Both the position numbers and the translations under genes were made by a program. A DNA stretch of 55,404 nucleotides, taken from the NCBI RefSeq assembly GCF_001562015.1, contig NZ_LASA01000069.1:1-55404 (forward strand), written 5' to 3'. Every line of letters starts with the position of its first letter. Position 1 is the stretch's first letter. This stretch comes from Endozoicomonas arenosclerae. GTDB taxonomy: Bacteria > Pseudomonadota > Gammaproteobacteria > Pseudomonadales > Endozoicomonadaceae. Below the pieces are notes generated by a model. That model did not search any database. It saw only the letters and a list, made by a program, of their open reading frames with translations, and had not been told where the DNA came from. Below, piece after piece: positions 43,018-53,119 of this stretch.

Positions 43018-44013
43018 TTATTGTTTAGCGGCTTTTAAGGCTTCTTTCTCGGCGTCACTGAGGAAGGAAATAGTCAGACCGTTTTCCTGTGCCTGACGAA
43101 TCTGTTCCTGGGACAGACCTGCTGCAGGTGCAGCCACTTCATACTCGTAAGGCAGCTCAATACCTTCTACCGCAGGATCATCCGTGTTAAGGGTGGCCAG
43201 AACACCGTGCTCCAGGAATTTCTTGAGAGGGTGCTTCTCGATGCTTGGGAAAGTGCTGGTCTGGATGTTGGAGGTCAGGCAGGACTCAATACCAATGCGA
43301 TGCTCAGCCAGGTAATCCATCAGAGCCGGATCTTCAATTGCTCTGACACCGTGACCAATTCGGGTGGCTCCCAGATCACGAATAGCCTGCCATACGCTCT
43401 CAGCGCCAACTGCTTCACCGGCATGAACAGTAACATTCAAACCCGCATCACGAACCTGTTTGAAGTGTTCAACAAACAGTTCACCAGGCTTACCAAACTC
43501 ATCACCTGCCAGATCAATAGCTACCAGCTTGTCCTTGAAGGCCAGGCAAGCATTCAGTTCTTGCTGACAGGCTTCCTGGCCAAAAGTACGGCTCATAATA
43601 CCTATCAGGTTCGCTTTGACACCAAAGTCACGGCTGCCTGCTTGCACACCTTCTACTACAGCTTCTACTACACCCTGAGGATCAAGGTTGTGAGTCATGG
43701 CCATGTAGTAGGGGCTGAAGCGCAGCTCGGTGTAATCGATTTGAGCGTTCAGAGCGTCTTCAACATTCTCATAAGCAATACGACGGCAGGCATCGTAATC
43801 CGCCAGAACTTTTACACCCCAGTCCAGCTTGGACAGAAAGCTCACCAGGTCCGGCTCGTTGCTCATAACGCGGACATGGGGAATCAACTCTTCCAGGTTG
43901 TTGGCGGGTAATTCCAGGTTATGTTGTTGGCCCAGCTCCAGAATGGTTTGCGGGCGAATGTTGCCGTCCAGGTGACGATGAATGTCGGTGAGGGGAATGG
44001 ACTTGTCAATCAT
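43018..44013 (-). CDS. add: Adenosine deaminase
   Basis: A 331-residue adenosine/AMP deaminase-family enzyme. Zinc and catalytic residues are visible: DIHRHLDGN (about 10-18), [12 protein letters not shown] (H and E, about 196-199), [10 protein letters not shown] (about 218) and LNTDDPAVE (DD, about 277). It deaminates adenosine to inosine in purine salvage. Length fits. Single gene, convergent with ldhA. Confidence 0.93.
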   Translation of the reverse strand: MIDKSIPLTDIHRHLDGNIRPQTILELGQQHNLELPANNLEELIPHVRVMSNEPDLVSFLSKLDWGVKVLADYDACRRIAYENVEDALNAQIDYTELRFSPYYMAMTHNLDPQGVVEAVVEGVQAGSRDFGVKANLIGIMSRTFGQEACQQELNACLAFKDKLVAIDLAGDEFGKPGELFVEHFKQVRDAGLNVTVHAGEAVGAESVWQAIRDLGATRIGHGVRAIEDPALMDYLAEHRIGIESCLTSNIQTSTFPSIEKHPLKKFLEHGVLATLNTDDPAVEGIELPYEYEVAAPAAGLSQEQIRQAQENGLTISFLSDAEKEALKAAKQ

Positions 44014-44286
44014 GTTACTGCTGCTCTCATCAATTGTTAGGTGCCTGTAGCTCCCAGGCTCAGGTCAATTATATTCAGCTGTTCAGATCAAGCTGTTTTT
44101 GGGAAATGCATATTACAGGGAATTAGCCATAAGTCTAAGGCGAGAGTAGCAGAGTTCCGCATTTGGAGGACAAATTCAGTCAGTATTGCTGACAGGGCAG
44201 TCATTCAGGGCCTGACAGGGGAACAAGCCATAACCGCTATAGTCAAAATTTTTATGAATTTTTCAATTAGTAAAGGGAGTATTACT

Positions 44287-47200
44287 ATGGCCAGTCCTCT
44301 AGATTCGACAAAACCTTCGCTTGTTCCTGAGCTTCTGATTAAAGACAAAGGTCAGATGAGTCGGGACGATTTAAAAGACAATTCACCGGTTGCGGCAACC
44401 AAGTTTGTCATTCATCGACTAAGAGCACTTAAGCCTATGGTTGGGAGTGAAGTCGCTCTTGGTCTCGGATTTGGTCAACTTACTCCTCCAACATCTGTCA
44501 GCGTAAAAGAGCGTTCAGTAGAGTCTACGAGCTATCTTGCCAGTTGGACGAGCTGGGGAGCTACGTCAACTTCAACTGATCCCGCTGTTTCAGATGAAGA
44601 CCTGGAAACCCTGATCAAGGAAAGAGAAGGATACTATAAGTACGCAGCAAGATTGCATGAACGTGCGCAAAGTCTTTTTCAGGCTGTTGAAACAGCTCAT
44701 CAAGCCATTACGAATGATCTTCCAGGTCTTGAAGAAGCCTATCAAAAGCAATGCAAACACCATGAAGACACTCAAAAGCTGGCCAATGAAGTGCTGGATG
44801 AATATGACAGATTGAAAAAAACCTTGCTGAAAGATATTCAGGAACAAGACAAGGGTCTGTTTGATCATTATCAGAGGGATGCATCCGATGAAAACCTCTT
44901 CCTGGCAGTCAAGGAACACTTGGCTAATACAAAGAAAGGTTTGGTTGAAAAAGATCGAGAAATTGATCGCTTGAAGCAAAGACTTGATGAGCAGTCAGGT
45001 AGTAGCTCCGAACTGCGTCAGCGAGATGAGAAAATCGCAGAGTTATCACAGCAACTGAAGCACAGTGAAGAACAAATGATCTTGGCTCTGACTGAACAGG
45101 ACAGAATGGGTCGTGTTGATCAATGGGCAGGAAAACTGGCAACTGACTTAAATGAGGCACGCAGTCGCTTATCACTGTTTGAGAGTGCGCTGAAAAAATC
45201 GCGTGAAGAAAAATCACAACAGTCCAGACGCGCTGATGATCTTGATTTCAGATTGAATCAGTTGACAGTCCAGTTGCGGGAGGAAAGAAAATCGGGAGGT
45301 AAACTTTCGGAACTGGAACTTCAAAACAGACGTCTGAATAGAGAGTTGCTGAGCGCACAGGCTAACTTCCAGGCTGCAACAGAACACTTGGAGAAGTTTG
45401 CAGAGTTAGAACAGAGAAACGAGCAGTTAGAAACCCAGACAAAAAGCCAGATGCGGGATTTGCAGAGAATCAGGGGTGAGAGAGAGCAGGCTAACTCAAA
45501 AGTGGCGGCCATTGAGGGGCATCTAAGAAGCCACTCTGCAGAAATGAAGAAAGTCTCTATGGCGAAAAAGGAAGCTGAAGCAGGCTTGAGCCACCTGAAA
45601 AGCCAGATTCAACAGTTGGAAGCCAAGCTGAACTCAGAGAGAGAGCGTGCCGGTAAATTGCAGACCGACAAACTGTCTTCTGACAGTGAGGTGCGTCGAC
45701 TCAGAAGTCAATTTGCCAGTCAGGTCAGTGATGCAAGGATTCAGGCCAGTCAGGCAAATATCCAGCTCCATAAGGAACTGGAAGAGAAAAAAGCGGAGTT
45801 TGAGAAAGAAAGAGTCCATTACCATAAGCTGACGGGTCAGCTTGAAGCTCTCACAGCTCAAATGAAGAAAGAGAGAGAGAAAGCCTCCAGATATTTCAAC
45901 ACAAGCCAAAAACTGGAACAGGAAGCCCGGTTACGTGAAGAACGTTTAACCCAGCTGGAATCTCTAAAAACGCAATTGGAAAAACAGTTGAGTCGTACCC
46001 AGGCTGAGCTGAAAACCTCCACCGGGCGTACTACAACCCTGGAAGGTCAGCTTCGTCTGCAAAGTACTGAACTTGAAAAACTCAAAGGCAAAGATGCAGA
46101 GCTGAAAGTCAGTAAACAACATCTCTCACAGGTTCGGGCTGAACTGAGAGAGACTAAGGATCTCTGGCAGAAAGCGACTATGGCAGAAAAGAGTGCTCAG
46201 GAAGAACTGAGGAAGAAAAAGGATGAAGTGAGATCCTGGGTGACTGAATCCAAGCAGTGGAATACTGCAAAGGTCACTCTTGAAGGCCAGGTTGAAGCTC
46301 TGGGAGGTAAACTGAACAAACTCCTATCCGAAAAGCAGAAAGCTGAAACTGAAGTATCCCAACAGTCCAAGACCGTTGAGAGCCTGAGAAAAGCTCTGCA
46401 GGAGGCCGAAACACGACTGAGGCTGGCTTCAAGTCAGGCTAAAACGGATCAGAGCACTCAACAGAAAGAGGTTGAGACACTGACTCTTCAGGTCGCGGAA
46501 CTGGATCGCCTTAAGAAGAAAGCCGAAGAAGAGCTACTGGCATCAGAGGCCAAGTTCAAGGAGGACTATAGCAAGTCTGAGCATAGAGTGAGTGAACTGA
46601 CTGAACAGTTAATCACTTTGAAAGACCAGCTCAGCAGTGTTTCTGAGGCAGAACAAAGAGCGAAGAGTGAAGTGGCTCAGGCAAAGGCGGGCTGTAAAAA
46701 GTTTGAAAGTGAATCTGTTCGTCTGGGTCAACAGGCAGAATTACTTACTAAAGAAGTCCGTAGACTCACAGAAGAGCAGAAGCAGCAGAAGAAGACCAAG
46801 ATGGAGCTTGAGAAAACGCTTGTTGATATGAAAAGTGAGATGGAAATGCTCAGGGCGAAAGCAGGCAAAACCGATGCTTTTGAGCAGGAACTTCTGCAGA
46901 GGCGCAAGGAAGTCTCTGATCAGAAAACACAGCTTTCTCAAATGGATAGGGAGCTGAAGGCTCAGCTCGAAGATCTGAGGCAGAAGCTGGATGAGTCAAG
47001 CAGGAGGCTTCATGAGGAAGAAGGGGCCAAGTTAGGCATGCAGCTGGATTACAACACAGCAAACAGTCAGCTGGAACAACTTCGCTCAGAGTACGCCACT
47101 GCGATGGCGGAAATTGACAGGTTGAAGGACTTGACCGAAAACAGTGGGCTACCTCCGAAGCTTGGCCCAGGTTTTGACTTCCAGGAATCTGGCGTTGAAT

Positions 47201-47964
47201 TTGAAGACGGTGGAGCCTACGTGAGTCTCAGTCAATCTGTGAATCAACCGGTCTCTTTAGCTCAACCTATGTCCACTATTGAAGAGACCAGTTTGACCAG
47301 TTATCAGGCTCGTGGTCCTCGAGGAGTCACTCACTTTGAGTACGAAAATCTGATGAGGAAGAAGGACGAGCTGGAGCAGCAGATATCAGATCTCAGTGAA
47401 GAACTCAGAATTTCTCGACAGACTGAGAGAGATCAGACATTACGTGCTAAACAGGCCTCTCGGGAAGTTGGGGAGACCAAAATGCAGTTGATGGAAGTTA
47501 AAGCCGAAAACCAACAGCTTGCGAGGACTGAAAGTGACCGGACTGAAGAGGCGAAAAAACTGCGTGAAGAGGTCAGAAAACTGACCAGTGATAAAGCACA
47601 GCTTAAGATTGATATGCAATCTGAGGTGGATGAAGCTAATGACTTTGCAGAAAAAACGGGTATCCGAAATGGTGAGTTGGAGATGGAATTTAAGCACCTG
47701 AAATCCAAGGTGGACGATCTTGAGTTCCGTCTGGAGAGAGATATGCCTACGGTTATGCAGGAGAGCCGTGATCTGGAGCGCCAGAACGCTGAGTTGGAAC
47801 AGAGGAATAAAAAGCTTGAAGAAACCAACGAAGTCTTTCGTGAAGGGCTTACTGGAATAATTCAGCTGTTCCGAGCTCACTTGCCCGAAGGTGATGAAGA
47901 CGATAAGTTACTGGATGAAAAGATCCAGGCCATGGCTGCATACTTGTTGCCAAAGCAACAGTAA
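44287..47964 (+). CDS. Very long coiled-coil protein, function unknown
   Basis: A 1225-residue protein. ATG 44287 follows AAAGGGAG; the frame is open further upstream without a leader. Residues 1-100 are non-coiled (Ser/Thr-rich). From about 110 to 960 and again from about 1030 to 1200 there is nearly unbroken heptad sequence rich in Glu, Lys, Gln and Leu, split by a short non-coiled insert (GLPPKLGPGFDFQESGVEFE, about 955-1020). No Walker motif, so it is not an SMC ATPase; no membrane segment or signal peptide. Possibly a structural or secreted effector-like protein. A hairpin terminator follows. Confidence 0.75.
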   Translation: MASPLDSTKPSLVPELLIKDKGQMSRDDLKDNSPVAATKFVIHRLRALKPMVGSEVALGLGFGQLTPPTSVSVKERSVESTSYLASWTSWGATSTSTDPAVSDEDLETLIKEREGYYKYAARLHERAQSLFQAVETAHQAITNDLPGLEEAYQKQCKHHEDTQKLANEVLDEYDRLKKTLLKDIQEQDKGLFDHYQRDASDENLFLAVKEHLANTKKGLVEKDREIDRLKQRLDEQSGSSSELRQRDEKIAELSQQLKHSEEQMILALTEQDRMGRVDQWAGKLATDLNEARSRLSLFESALKKSREEKSQQSRRADDLDFRLNQLTVQLREERKSGGKLSELELQNRRLNRELLSAQANFQAATEHLEKFAELEQRNEQLETQTKSQMRDLQRIRGEREQANSKVAAIEGHLRSHSAEMKKVSMAKKEAEAGLSHLKSQIQQLEAKLNSERERAGKLQTDKLSSDSEVRRLRSQFASQVSDARIQASQANIQLHKELEEKKAEFEKERVHYHKLTGQLEALTAQMKKEREKASRYFNTSQKLEQEARLREERLTQLESLKTQLEKQLSRTQAELKTSTGRTTTLEGQLRLQSTELEKLKGKDAELKVSKQHLSQVRAELRETKDLWQKATMAEKSAQEELRKKKDEVRSWVTESKQWNTAKVTLEGQVEALGGKLNKLLSEKQKAETEVSQQSKTVESLRKALQEAETRLRLASSQAKTDQSTQQKEVETLTLQVAELDRLKKKAEEELLASEAKFKEDYSKSEHRVSELTEQLITLKDQLSSVSEAEQRAKSEVAQAKAGCKKFESESVRLGQQAELLTKEVRRLTEEQKQQKKTKMELEKTLVDMKSEMEMLRAKAGKTDAFEQELLQRRKEVSDQKTQLSQMDRELKAQLEDLRQKLDESSRRLHEEEGAKLGMQLDYNTANSQLEQLRSEYATAMAEIDRLKDLTENSGLPPKLGPGFDFQESGVEFEDGGAYVSLSQSVNQPVSLAQPMSTIEETSLTSYQARGPRGVTHFEYENLMRKKDELEQQISDLSEELRISRQTERDQTLRAKQASREVGETKMQLMEVKAENQQLARTESDRTEEAKKLREEVRKLTSDKAQLKIDMQSEVDEANDFAEKTGIRNGELEMEFKHLKSKVDDLEFRLERDMPTVMQESRDLERQNAELEQRNKKLEETNEVFREGLTGIIQLFRAHLPEGDEDDKLLDEKIQAMAAYLLPKQQ

Positions 47965-47982
47965 TAGGCGGTCATAGGGAGC

Positions 47983-48014
47983 AAACGGCATCTGTCAAAC
48001 AGATGCCGTTTTTT
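47983..48014 (+). terminator. Intrinsic terminator after the coiled-coil gene
   Basis: AAACGGCATCTGT-CAA-ACAGATGCCGTTTTTT. It lies in the convergent gap with pgi and may serve both. Confidence 0.9.
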
Positions 48015-48024
48015 CTAGCCTGAA

Positions 48025-49668
48025 TCAGGCATTAAACCGTTTGAAACGATTAACCAGCCCATTGGTGGAGCTGTCCTGATCAGAAGTGGCTCCACTTTCT
48101 TTTAAGCGATCGTATACGCGGTTGCCCAGAACTTTACCCAGTTCCACGCCCCACTGATCAAAAGAGTTGATCTGCCACATTGTTCCCTGAACAAACACCT
48201 TCTGTTCATAAAGTGCAACCAGAGCGCCAACCACTTCAGGTGTGATCTTCTCTGGCACAATCATGTTGTTTGGACGGTTGCCAGGAATCACCTTGTGTGG
48301 AGCCAGAGTGTCGACGTCGGCACTGTTCATGCCTGCAGCCGTGAGCTCGTCACGGACTTCATCCAGGTTTTTACCCTGCATCATGGCCTGACTCTGGGCC
48401 AGCGCATTGGCAAACAGCCAGGGATGCTGTTCTCCCAGTGGATTATGGCTGGTGGCCGGGGCAATGAAGTCTACAGGAATCAGTCGTGTACCTTGATGAA
48501 GAAGCTGATGATAAGCGTGCTGATCGTTGGTGCCTGTGCCACCCCAAATAACGGCACCTGTCTGGTAATCGACACGACTGCCATCCTGACGGGTCTGCTT
48601 ACCATTACTTTCCATATCCATCTGTTGCAGGTGACCAGGGAAATCACGCAGGAAGTAGTCGTAGGAAATCACGGCATGGGATTCTGAACCGAAATAGTTC
48701 TGATACCAGACACCCAGCATGCCCAGAATGACGGGCATGTTCTTTTCCAGAGGTGCTTCGGCAAAGTGTTTGTCCATCTCCCAGGCGCCTTTCAGCAGCT
48801 TCTGGAAGTTTTCAAAACCTACGACCAGGCTGACCATCAGGCCAATAGTGGACCACAGAGAGTAACGGCCACCCACCCAGTCCCACAGAGGCAGAGTGTT
48901 TTCCTGGGCAATACCAAACTCATCAATGGCTTTCAGGTTGGTGGAAATCGCTACAAAGTGTTTGCGAATGTCGGACTCGGCGCAGCCTTTTTGCAGCATC
49001 CAGGCACGGGCAGCCTGGGCATTTTGCAGTGTTTCCAAAGTGCCAAAGGATTTGGAGGCGACGATAAACAGGGTAGTTTCCGGATCAATCTTACGGAACA
49101 CTTCAGTAATTTCGTTAGGGTCAATATTGGCTACGTAGTGATGCTCCAGTCCTTCAACATGATAGGGAGTCAGAGCATTGATCGCCGTCTTCAGACCCAG
49201 GTAGGAACCACCAATGCCAATGTTGACGATATGCTTGATGGATTTGCCAGTGAAACCTTTCCACTCGCCTGAGTGCACAGAATCGGTAATGCCCTTCATG
49301 CGTTCGTGAGTATCACGAATCTTGGGCATCACATCTTCACCGTCCACCATAACGGGTTCTGTACCAAAATTGCGCAGAGCGGTGTGAAGCACGGCGCGTT
49401 TTTCGGTGTAGTTGATTTTCTCACCCTGGAACATGGCCTTGATGGCTGCAGGCAGTTGGGCTTCTTCAGCCATCTTGATCAGGGATGACATAACGTCGTC
49501 GTTGATCAGGTTTTTGGAGTAATCCAGAAACAGACCTGCGGCTTCCAGGCTGTAACGCTCAAATCGTTTTGTATCGGCAGTAAACAGATCTCGCAGGTGA
49601 GTGCCTGCCATCTGCTGTTGCAAAGTTTCCAGTGATGAAGAAGTGGAAAGATGTTTAAGAGGGGTCAT
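48025..49668 (-). CDS. pgi: Glucose-6-phosphate isomerase
   Basis: A 547-residue isomerase. Signatures: NIGIGGSYLGLKTAINAL (about 150), FIVASKSFGTLETLQNA, the catalytic E in GGRYSLWSTIGL-type segment, HAYHQLLHQGT (about 385, His) and KVFVQGTMWQINSFDQWGVELGK-type end (about 490-515, in parts). ATG 49668 gives the standard length; the frame extends 45 codons upstream. It interconverts glucose-6-P and fructose-6-P. Confidence 0.96.
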   Translation of the reverse strand: MTPLKHLSTSSSLETLQQQMAGTHLRDLFTADTKRFERYSLEAAGLFLDYSKNLINDDVMSSLIKMAEEAQLPAAIKAMFQGEKINYTEKRAVLHTALRNFGTEPVMVDGEDVMPKIRDTHERMKGITDSVHSGEWKGFTGKSIKHIVNIGIGGSYLGLKTAINALTPYHVEGLEHHYVANIDPNEITEVFRKIDPETTLFIVASKSFGTLETLQNAQAARAWMLQKGCAESDIRKHFVAISTNLKAIDEFGIAQENTLPLWDWVGGRYSLWSTIGLMVSLVVGFENFQKLLKGAWEMDKHFAEAPLEKNMPVILGMLGVWYQNYFGSESHAVISYDYFLRDFPGHLQQMDMESNGKQTRQDGSRVDYQTGAVIWGGTGTNDQHAYHQLLHQGTRLIPVDFIAPATSHNPLGEQHPWLFANALAQSQAMMQGKNLDEVRDELTAAGMNSADVDTLAPHKVIPGNRPNNMIVPEKITPEVVGALVALYEQKVFVQGTMWQINSFDQWGVELGKVLGNRVYDRLKESGATSDQDSSTNGLVNRFKRFNA

Positions 49669-49799
49669 GATGCAATTCAACCTCTGGAGGGTGAGAGGAA
49701 ACAGACAGAGAGACCAATACGTCTTCTGACTTTTATGTGCGTCAGGGCAGGAGTGAATACTGCAGACTCCGGATAAAAAAGCCTGCAGTATTCGGGCCA

Positions 49800-50651
49800 T
49801 CACAGATCGACTGTGATGTTATCAATCAGTCGGGCTTTGCCCAGGTAACCGGCTGCCAGAATCACCAGCTGCTGATCTTCAGGGCCGGCTGGCAGCAGGG
49901 TGTGGGTACTGCTGATATTAAAGTAGTCCGGTTTGAATCCGGCCTGGGCCATTTTGGCAAAAGCATCTCGACGCAGCAGGTCGTAGTCACGTTCGCCGGC
50001 AAGAATTGCTTCACGGGCAGATTGCAGACAACGATAAAGCGTAGGTGCAATTTCCTCTCGCTCCTCGCGGGTCAGGTAACCGTTACGGGAACTCATGGCC
50101 AGGCCGGTTTCTTCGCGGGCAATGGGTGCGCCCACAATTTCAACAGGCATGCACATATCTCTGGCCATCTTGCGAATAATGGCCAGCTGCTGAAAGTCTT
50201 TTTCGCCAAAGACAGCGACATCCGCACGAACAATGTTGAACAGTTTGGTGACAACGGTGGCAATGCCTGTGAAGAACCCCGGGCGGCTCTTACCACAATG
50301 CATACCATCCAGAACTTCGACACTGACGTGGGTGTGGTTTTCGCTGCCTTCCGGATAAATTTCTGTGGTCTGTGCGGTGTAGAGAAGATCAACACCCTGT
50401 TCGATCAGCAGCTGTTGATCCTGTTCCATGGTGCGCGGGTAAGAGTCGTAATCTTCGTTTGGCCCAAACTGTAGCGGGTTGACGTAAATACTGACGACTA
50501 CGACATCACAGAGCTCCTGGGCTTTTTCAACCAGAGTCAGGTGACCACCGTGCAGGTTACCCATGGTCGGCACAAAGCCAACGGTTTTGCCTTCAGCTTT
50601 GCAGGCCGCTACTGCGTCCCGGATTTCAGTGATGGTATGAAGTGTTTTCAT
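49800..50651 (-). CDS. panC: Pantothenate synthetase
   Basis: A 283-residue enzyme that joins pantoate and beta-alanine using ATP. Motifs: FVPTMGNLHGGHLTLV (nucleotide-binding HIGH-like, about 27-40), VSIYVNPLQFGPNEDYDSYPRT (in parts) , VFGEKDFQQLAIIRKM (about 148) and MSSRNGYLT (KMSKS-like, about 187). Length is standard. It lies downstream of panB with a 199-base gap. Confidence 0.96.
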   Translation of the reverse strand: MKTLHTITEIRDAVAACKAEGKTVGFVPTMGNLHGGHLTLVEKAQELCDVVVVSIYVNPLQFGPNEDYDSYPRTMEQDQQLLIEQGVDLLYTAQTTEIYPEGSENHTHVSVEVLDGMHCGKSRPGFFTGIATVVTKLFNIVRADVAVFGEKDFQQLAIIRKMARDMCMPVEIVGAPIAREETGLAMSSRNGYLTREEREEIAPTLYRCLQSAREAILAGERDYDLLRRDAFAKMAQAGFKPDYFNISSTHTLLPAGPEDQQLVILAAGYLGKARLIDNITVDL

Positions 50652-50812
50652 AGTGAGTGACTAGATTGTCAGTGATTTTAATAAGCCGGTATTTTTGCAT
50701 GGCTCATGGCTGTGTACTACGAAAATGAAGCCTTGGGGCTATGTAAACATTTTCAGAGCATGAGCCGGATCTCTTTCCGGCTTTGGGATTCAAAAGTGGA
50801 TTGAGCATAGTT

Positions 50813-50843
50813 CTCAGCCAGATTTTTCAACAGTCTGGCTGAG
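50813..50843. terminator. Hairpin after panB
   Basis: CTCAGCCAGA - 11 bases - TCTGGCTGAG, seven bases beyond the panB stop. No T-run on the minus strand; perhaps an attenuating or mRNA-end hairpin between panB and panC. Confidence 0.5.
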
Positions 50844-50850
50844 GAGGAAC

Positions 50851-51645
50851 TCAATCGAAGCTGTGTTCCTGACCCGGGAATGTACCGTCTTTCACTTCAG
50901 CAACGTATTGAGCTACGGCTTCCTGGGGAGAAGCACTGCCTTTCATGTAGTTTTTGACGAACTTGGGTTTGTGGCCCGGCGTCAGGTGCAGCATGTCATG
51001 GATGACCAGCACCTGACCGTCGGTAGCGTCTCCGGCACCAATACCAATAACAGGAATCTCAACCGCTTTGGTGATTTCCCGTGCCAGGTCACTGGGTACA
51101 CACTCCAGCAGTAACATAGCGGCACCGGCAGCTTGCAGGTCTATGGCGGCCTGGATCATGCTGTTGGCTCTTTCTTCTTCTCGACCCTGAACCTTGTAGC
51201 CACCAAAGACATTAACAAACTGTGGCGTGAGTCCCATATGGATGCAAACAGGAATACCCTGTTGCTTAAGACGGGTCACAATGGGAGGCAGCCAGCCTTC
51301 CCCTTCCAGTTTTACCACTTCCGCGCCTGCCTGCATGATTCTGGCAGCACTGACCAATGCCTGCTCTTCAGTGGCGTAGGAAGCAAAGGGAAGATCAACC
51401 ATGATCATGGAATCGTGGGCGGCTGTGGCTACACAACGGGTGTGATAACACATGTCATCAACGGTGACGGGAACGGTACTGCTTTTACCCTGTATGACAT
51501 TACCCAGGGAATCCCCTACCAGGATGACTTCAACCCCTTGAGTGCTGACCAGGTGAGCGAGTGTCGCGTCGTAAGCCGTCAGACTGGTGAATTTCTCGCC
51601 GGACTGTTTCATGTCGGCCAGGGTTTTCAGGGTTACTTTAGCCAT
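50851..51645 (-). CDS. panB: 3-methyl-2-oxobutanoate hydroxymethyltransferase
   Basis: A 264-residue TIM-barrel enzyme making ketopantoate. Motifs: [32 protein letters not shown] (metal Asp), [26 protein letters not shown] and [20 protein letters not shown] (20). Length is standard. Its promoter at 51784-51812 is good and gives a leader of about 130 bases. Confidence 0.96.
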   Translation of the reverse strand: MAKVTLKTLADMKQSGEKFTSLTAYDATLAHLVSTQGVEVILVGDSLGNVIQGKSSTVPVTVDDMCYHTRCVATAAHDSMIMVDLPFASYATEEQALVSAARIMQAGAEVVKLEGEGWLPPIVTRLKQQGIPVCIHMGLTPQFVNVFGGYKVQGREEERANSMIQAAIDLQAAGAAMLLLECVPSDLAREITKAVEIPVIGIGAGDATDGQVLVIHDMLHLTPGHKPKFVKNYMKGSASPQEAVAQYVAEVKDGTFPGQEHSFD

Positions 51646-51783
51646 CTATCAGGACCTTAAGCCAGTCGCTTTGGGAGTAGGCTTCTTGCGGCGAGCATAA
51701 AAGCCATCATCAGGAAAGGGAAGAACCGTTACTGTCTGGTTGTTCCCTGCCTATCTATTGCTGTGGGCATTTGCCAGTGGCGG

Positions 51784-51812
51784 ATTATACGCAATGCTTT
51801 GATAGCTGTCAG
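51784..51812 (-). promoter_or_regulatory. Sigma-70 promoter of panB
   Basis: On the minus strand CTGACA (51812-51807), 17 bases, TATAAT (51789-51784). It overlaps the end of folK's downstream region, about 140 bases ahead of panB, so panB can be made without folK. Confidence 0.75.
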
Positions 51813-51820
51813 TTCCTGGA

Positions 51821-52318
51821 TCAGAGCCAGGGATACTTTTCTGCCATGACGTCGAGGCCTGAGGTGCCGACTTCCTGAAGTAACTCTTTTGCTTGTTTCC
51901 CGTTGGGAAGGGTCAGATCGGGATCTATATCCAGAAGAGGGCAGAGCACAAAATTTCTTACGTGCATCTGATAGTGAGGGATTGTCAGTCGCTCTGACTC
52001 AATCACTTCGTTACCGTACAGGATGATATCCAGATCCAGTGTTCTCGGCCCCCAGCGGACGGTTCTGACCCTGCCATGAGCATTCTCAATGGATTGCATG
52101 GCATCGAGTAATGCCAGTGGCTCCAGAGTGGTTTCAATACGAACGGCTGCATTGCAATAATCGGGTTGTCCTTCGGGCCCCACTGGTTCACTGATGTAGA
52201 GTTTTGAACAGCCTGAAAGCTCTACTTCCGGTAAAGAGTCAATGTCATCCACGGCTCTCTGCAATTGCAGGCCAGGGTTTTCCAGGTTGCTGCCCAGGGC
52301 TATGTAGGCGGTGGTCAT
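51821..52318 (-). CDS. folK: HPPK, 6-hydroxymethyl-dihydropterin pyrophosphokinase
   Basis: A 165-residue kinase of folate synthesis. Motifs: YIALGSNLENPGLQLQRAV, EPVGPEGQPDYCNAAVRIET (20), and the signature RWGPRTLDLDIILYG with the two metal Asp residues; then LTIPHYQMHVRNFVLCPL. Length fits. It is part of the conserved pcnB-folK-panB-panC order. Confidence 0.96.
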   Translation of the reverse strand: MTTAYIALGSNLENPGLQLQRAVDDIDSLPEVELSGCSKLYISEPVGPEGQPDYCNAAVRIETTLEPLALLDAMQSIENAHGRVRTVRWGPRTLDLDIILYGNEVIESERLTIPHYQMHVRNFVLCPLLDIDPDLTLPNGKQAKELLQEVGTSGLDVMAEKYPWL

Positions 52319-52432
52319 ACTTCAGATCCAGTGGTTTATGAATTGGCTCAAGGCTATTTCAGGCCGAGCCAACAGCGCCGTAGTTTCTCACATCGAGCTC
52401 TATGGTTGGAAGCAGCGAAATGAGCTTTCAGG

Positions 52433-52990
52433 TCATTGGTGGAGCCATAAAACAGGGCTTGGTGGTTGAGGGAGAAGAATTCGGTCATTAATGGATTGAA
52501 GCGTGTGTTCCAGACGATCCGTCAGGTAATCTATCCTGTCGTAATTCTCGAATGCATAACAGTAGAGCCTCATTGTCCGGGTGGGCAGACCATCAATAAA
52601 AAACTGAAGCGAAGGATAAAAATAGTCTCTGATAACAAGATTGCTACTGGTTGGCAGCCTGCCGGAAAGCCCTGCTGAAAACGGGTCTCCGATGGTTTGG
52701 GGGCGAAAATAGAGTTTTAATGCCTGGAGCGGTTCGACATTCAGGCAGTCATCTGGCCAGATTGCAGGCCAGAACTGATTGTGGAGAAAAGCGGTACCTG
52801 AAGCCTGGTGACCAGCAACGATCAGGGCGATGAAGTCACTCCAGAGATCCATCTCACGCAGGCAGTCCTCTTTTGTGGGGGCAGTGGTAGCCTGAAGCCA
52901 GGAGCTGATGGTGACTATCAGCATGGTTATCGCATAAAGAATCGTGCTTTTAATAATTGCTGATCGTTTCTGTCCTTTCTGATCCTTCAT
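52433..52990 (-). CDS. Orphan exported protein inserted between pcnB and folK
   Basis: A 185-residue protein with a basic N-terminus and one hydrophobic segment (about residues 13-32), so a signal peptide or anchor. The mature part has three Cys and several aromatic residues, but no domain was recognised. It lies in a gap that is empty in most relatives with the pcnB-folK order, so it looks like a lineage-specific insertion. Confidence 0.55.
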   Translation of the reverse strand: MKDQKGQKRSAIIKSTILYAITMLIVTISSWLQATTAPTKEDCLREMDLWSDFIALIVAGHQASGTAFLHNQFWPAIWPDDCLNVEPLQALKLYFRPQTIGDPFSAGLSGRLPTSSNLVIRDYFYPSLQFFIDGLPTRTMRLYCYAFENYDRIDYLTDRLEHTLQSINDRILLPQPPSPVLWLHQ

Positions 52991-53119
52991 TTCTGTTTAT
53001 ACACCCAGACAATTGTCAGGCAGTAAACATAGCAAAAACTTTTTGGAAACAGAGGGGCAGTCGGGTCGAAAGATATGGCAGTTGTTTACATTGAAATCAC
53101 TGCCATATCGTTTGCAGAG

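Noticed and set aside
43207-43911. Long frame antisense to add
   Set aside because: It lies wholly inside a clear adenosine deaminase gene on the other strand and encodes nothing recognisable.
49737-50474. 245-codon frame antisense to panC
   Set aside because: A shadow of panC; codon pattern and product have no support.
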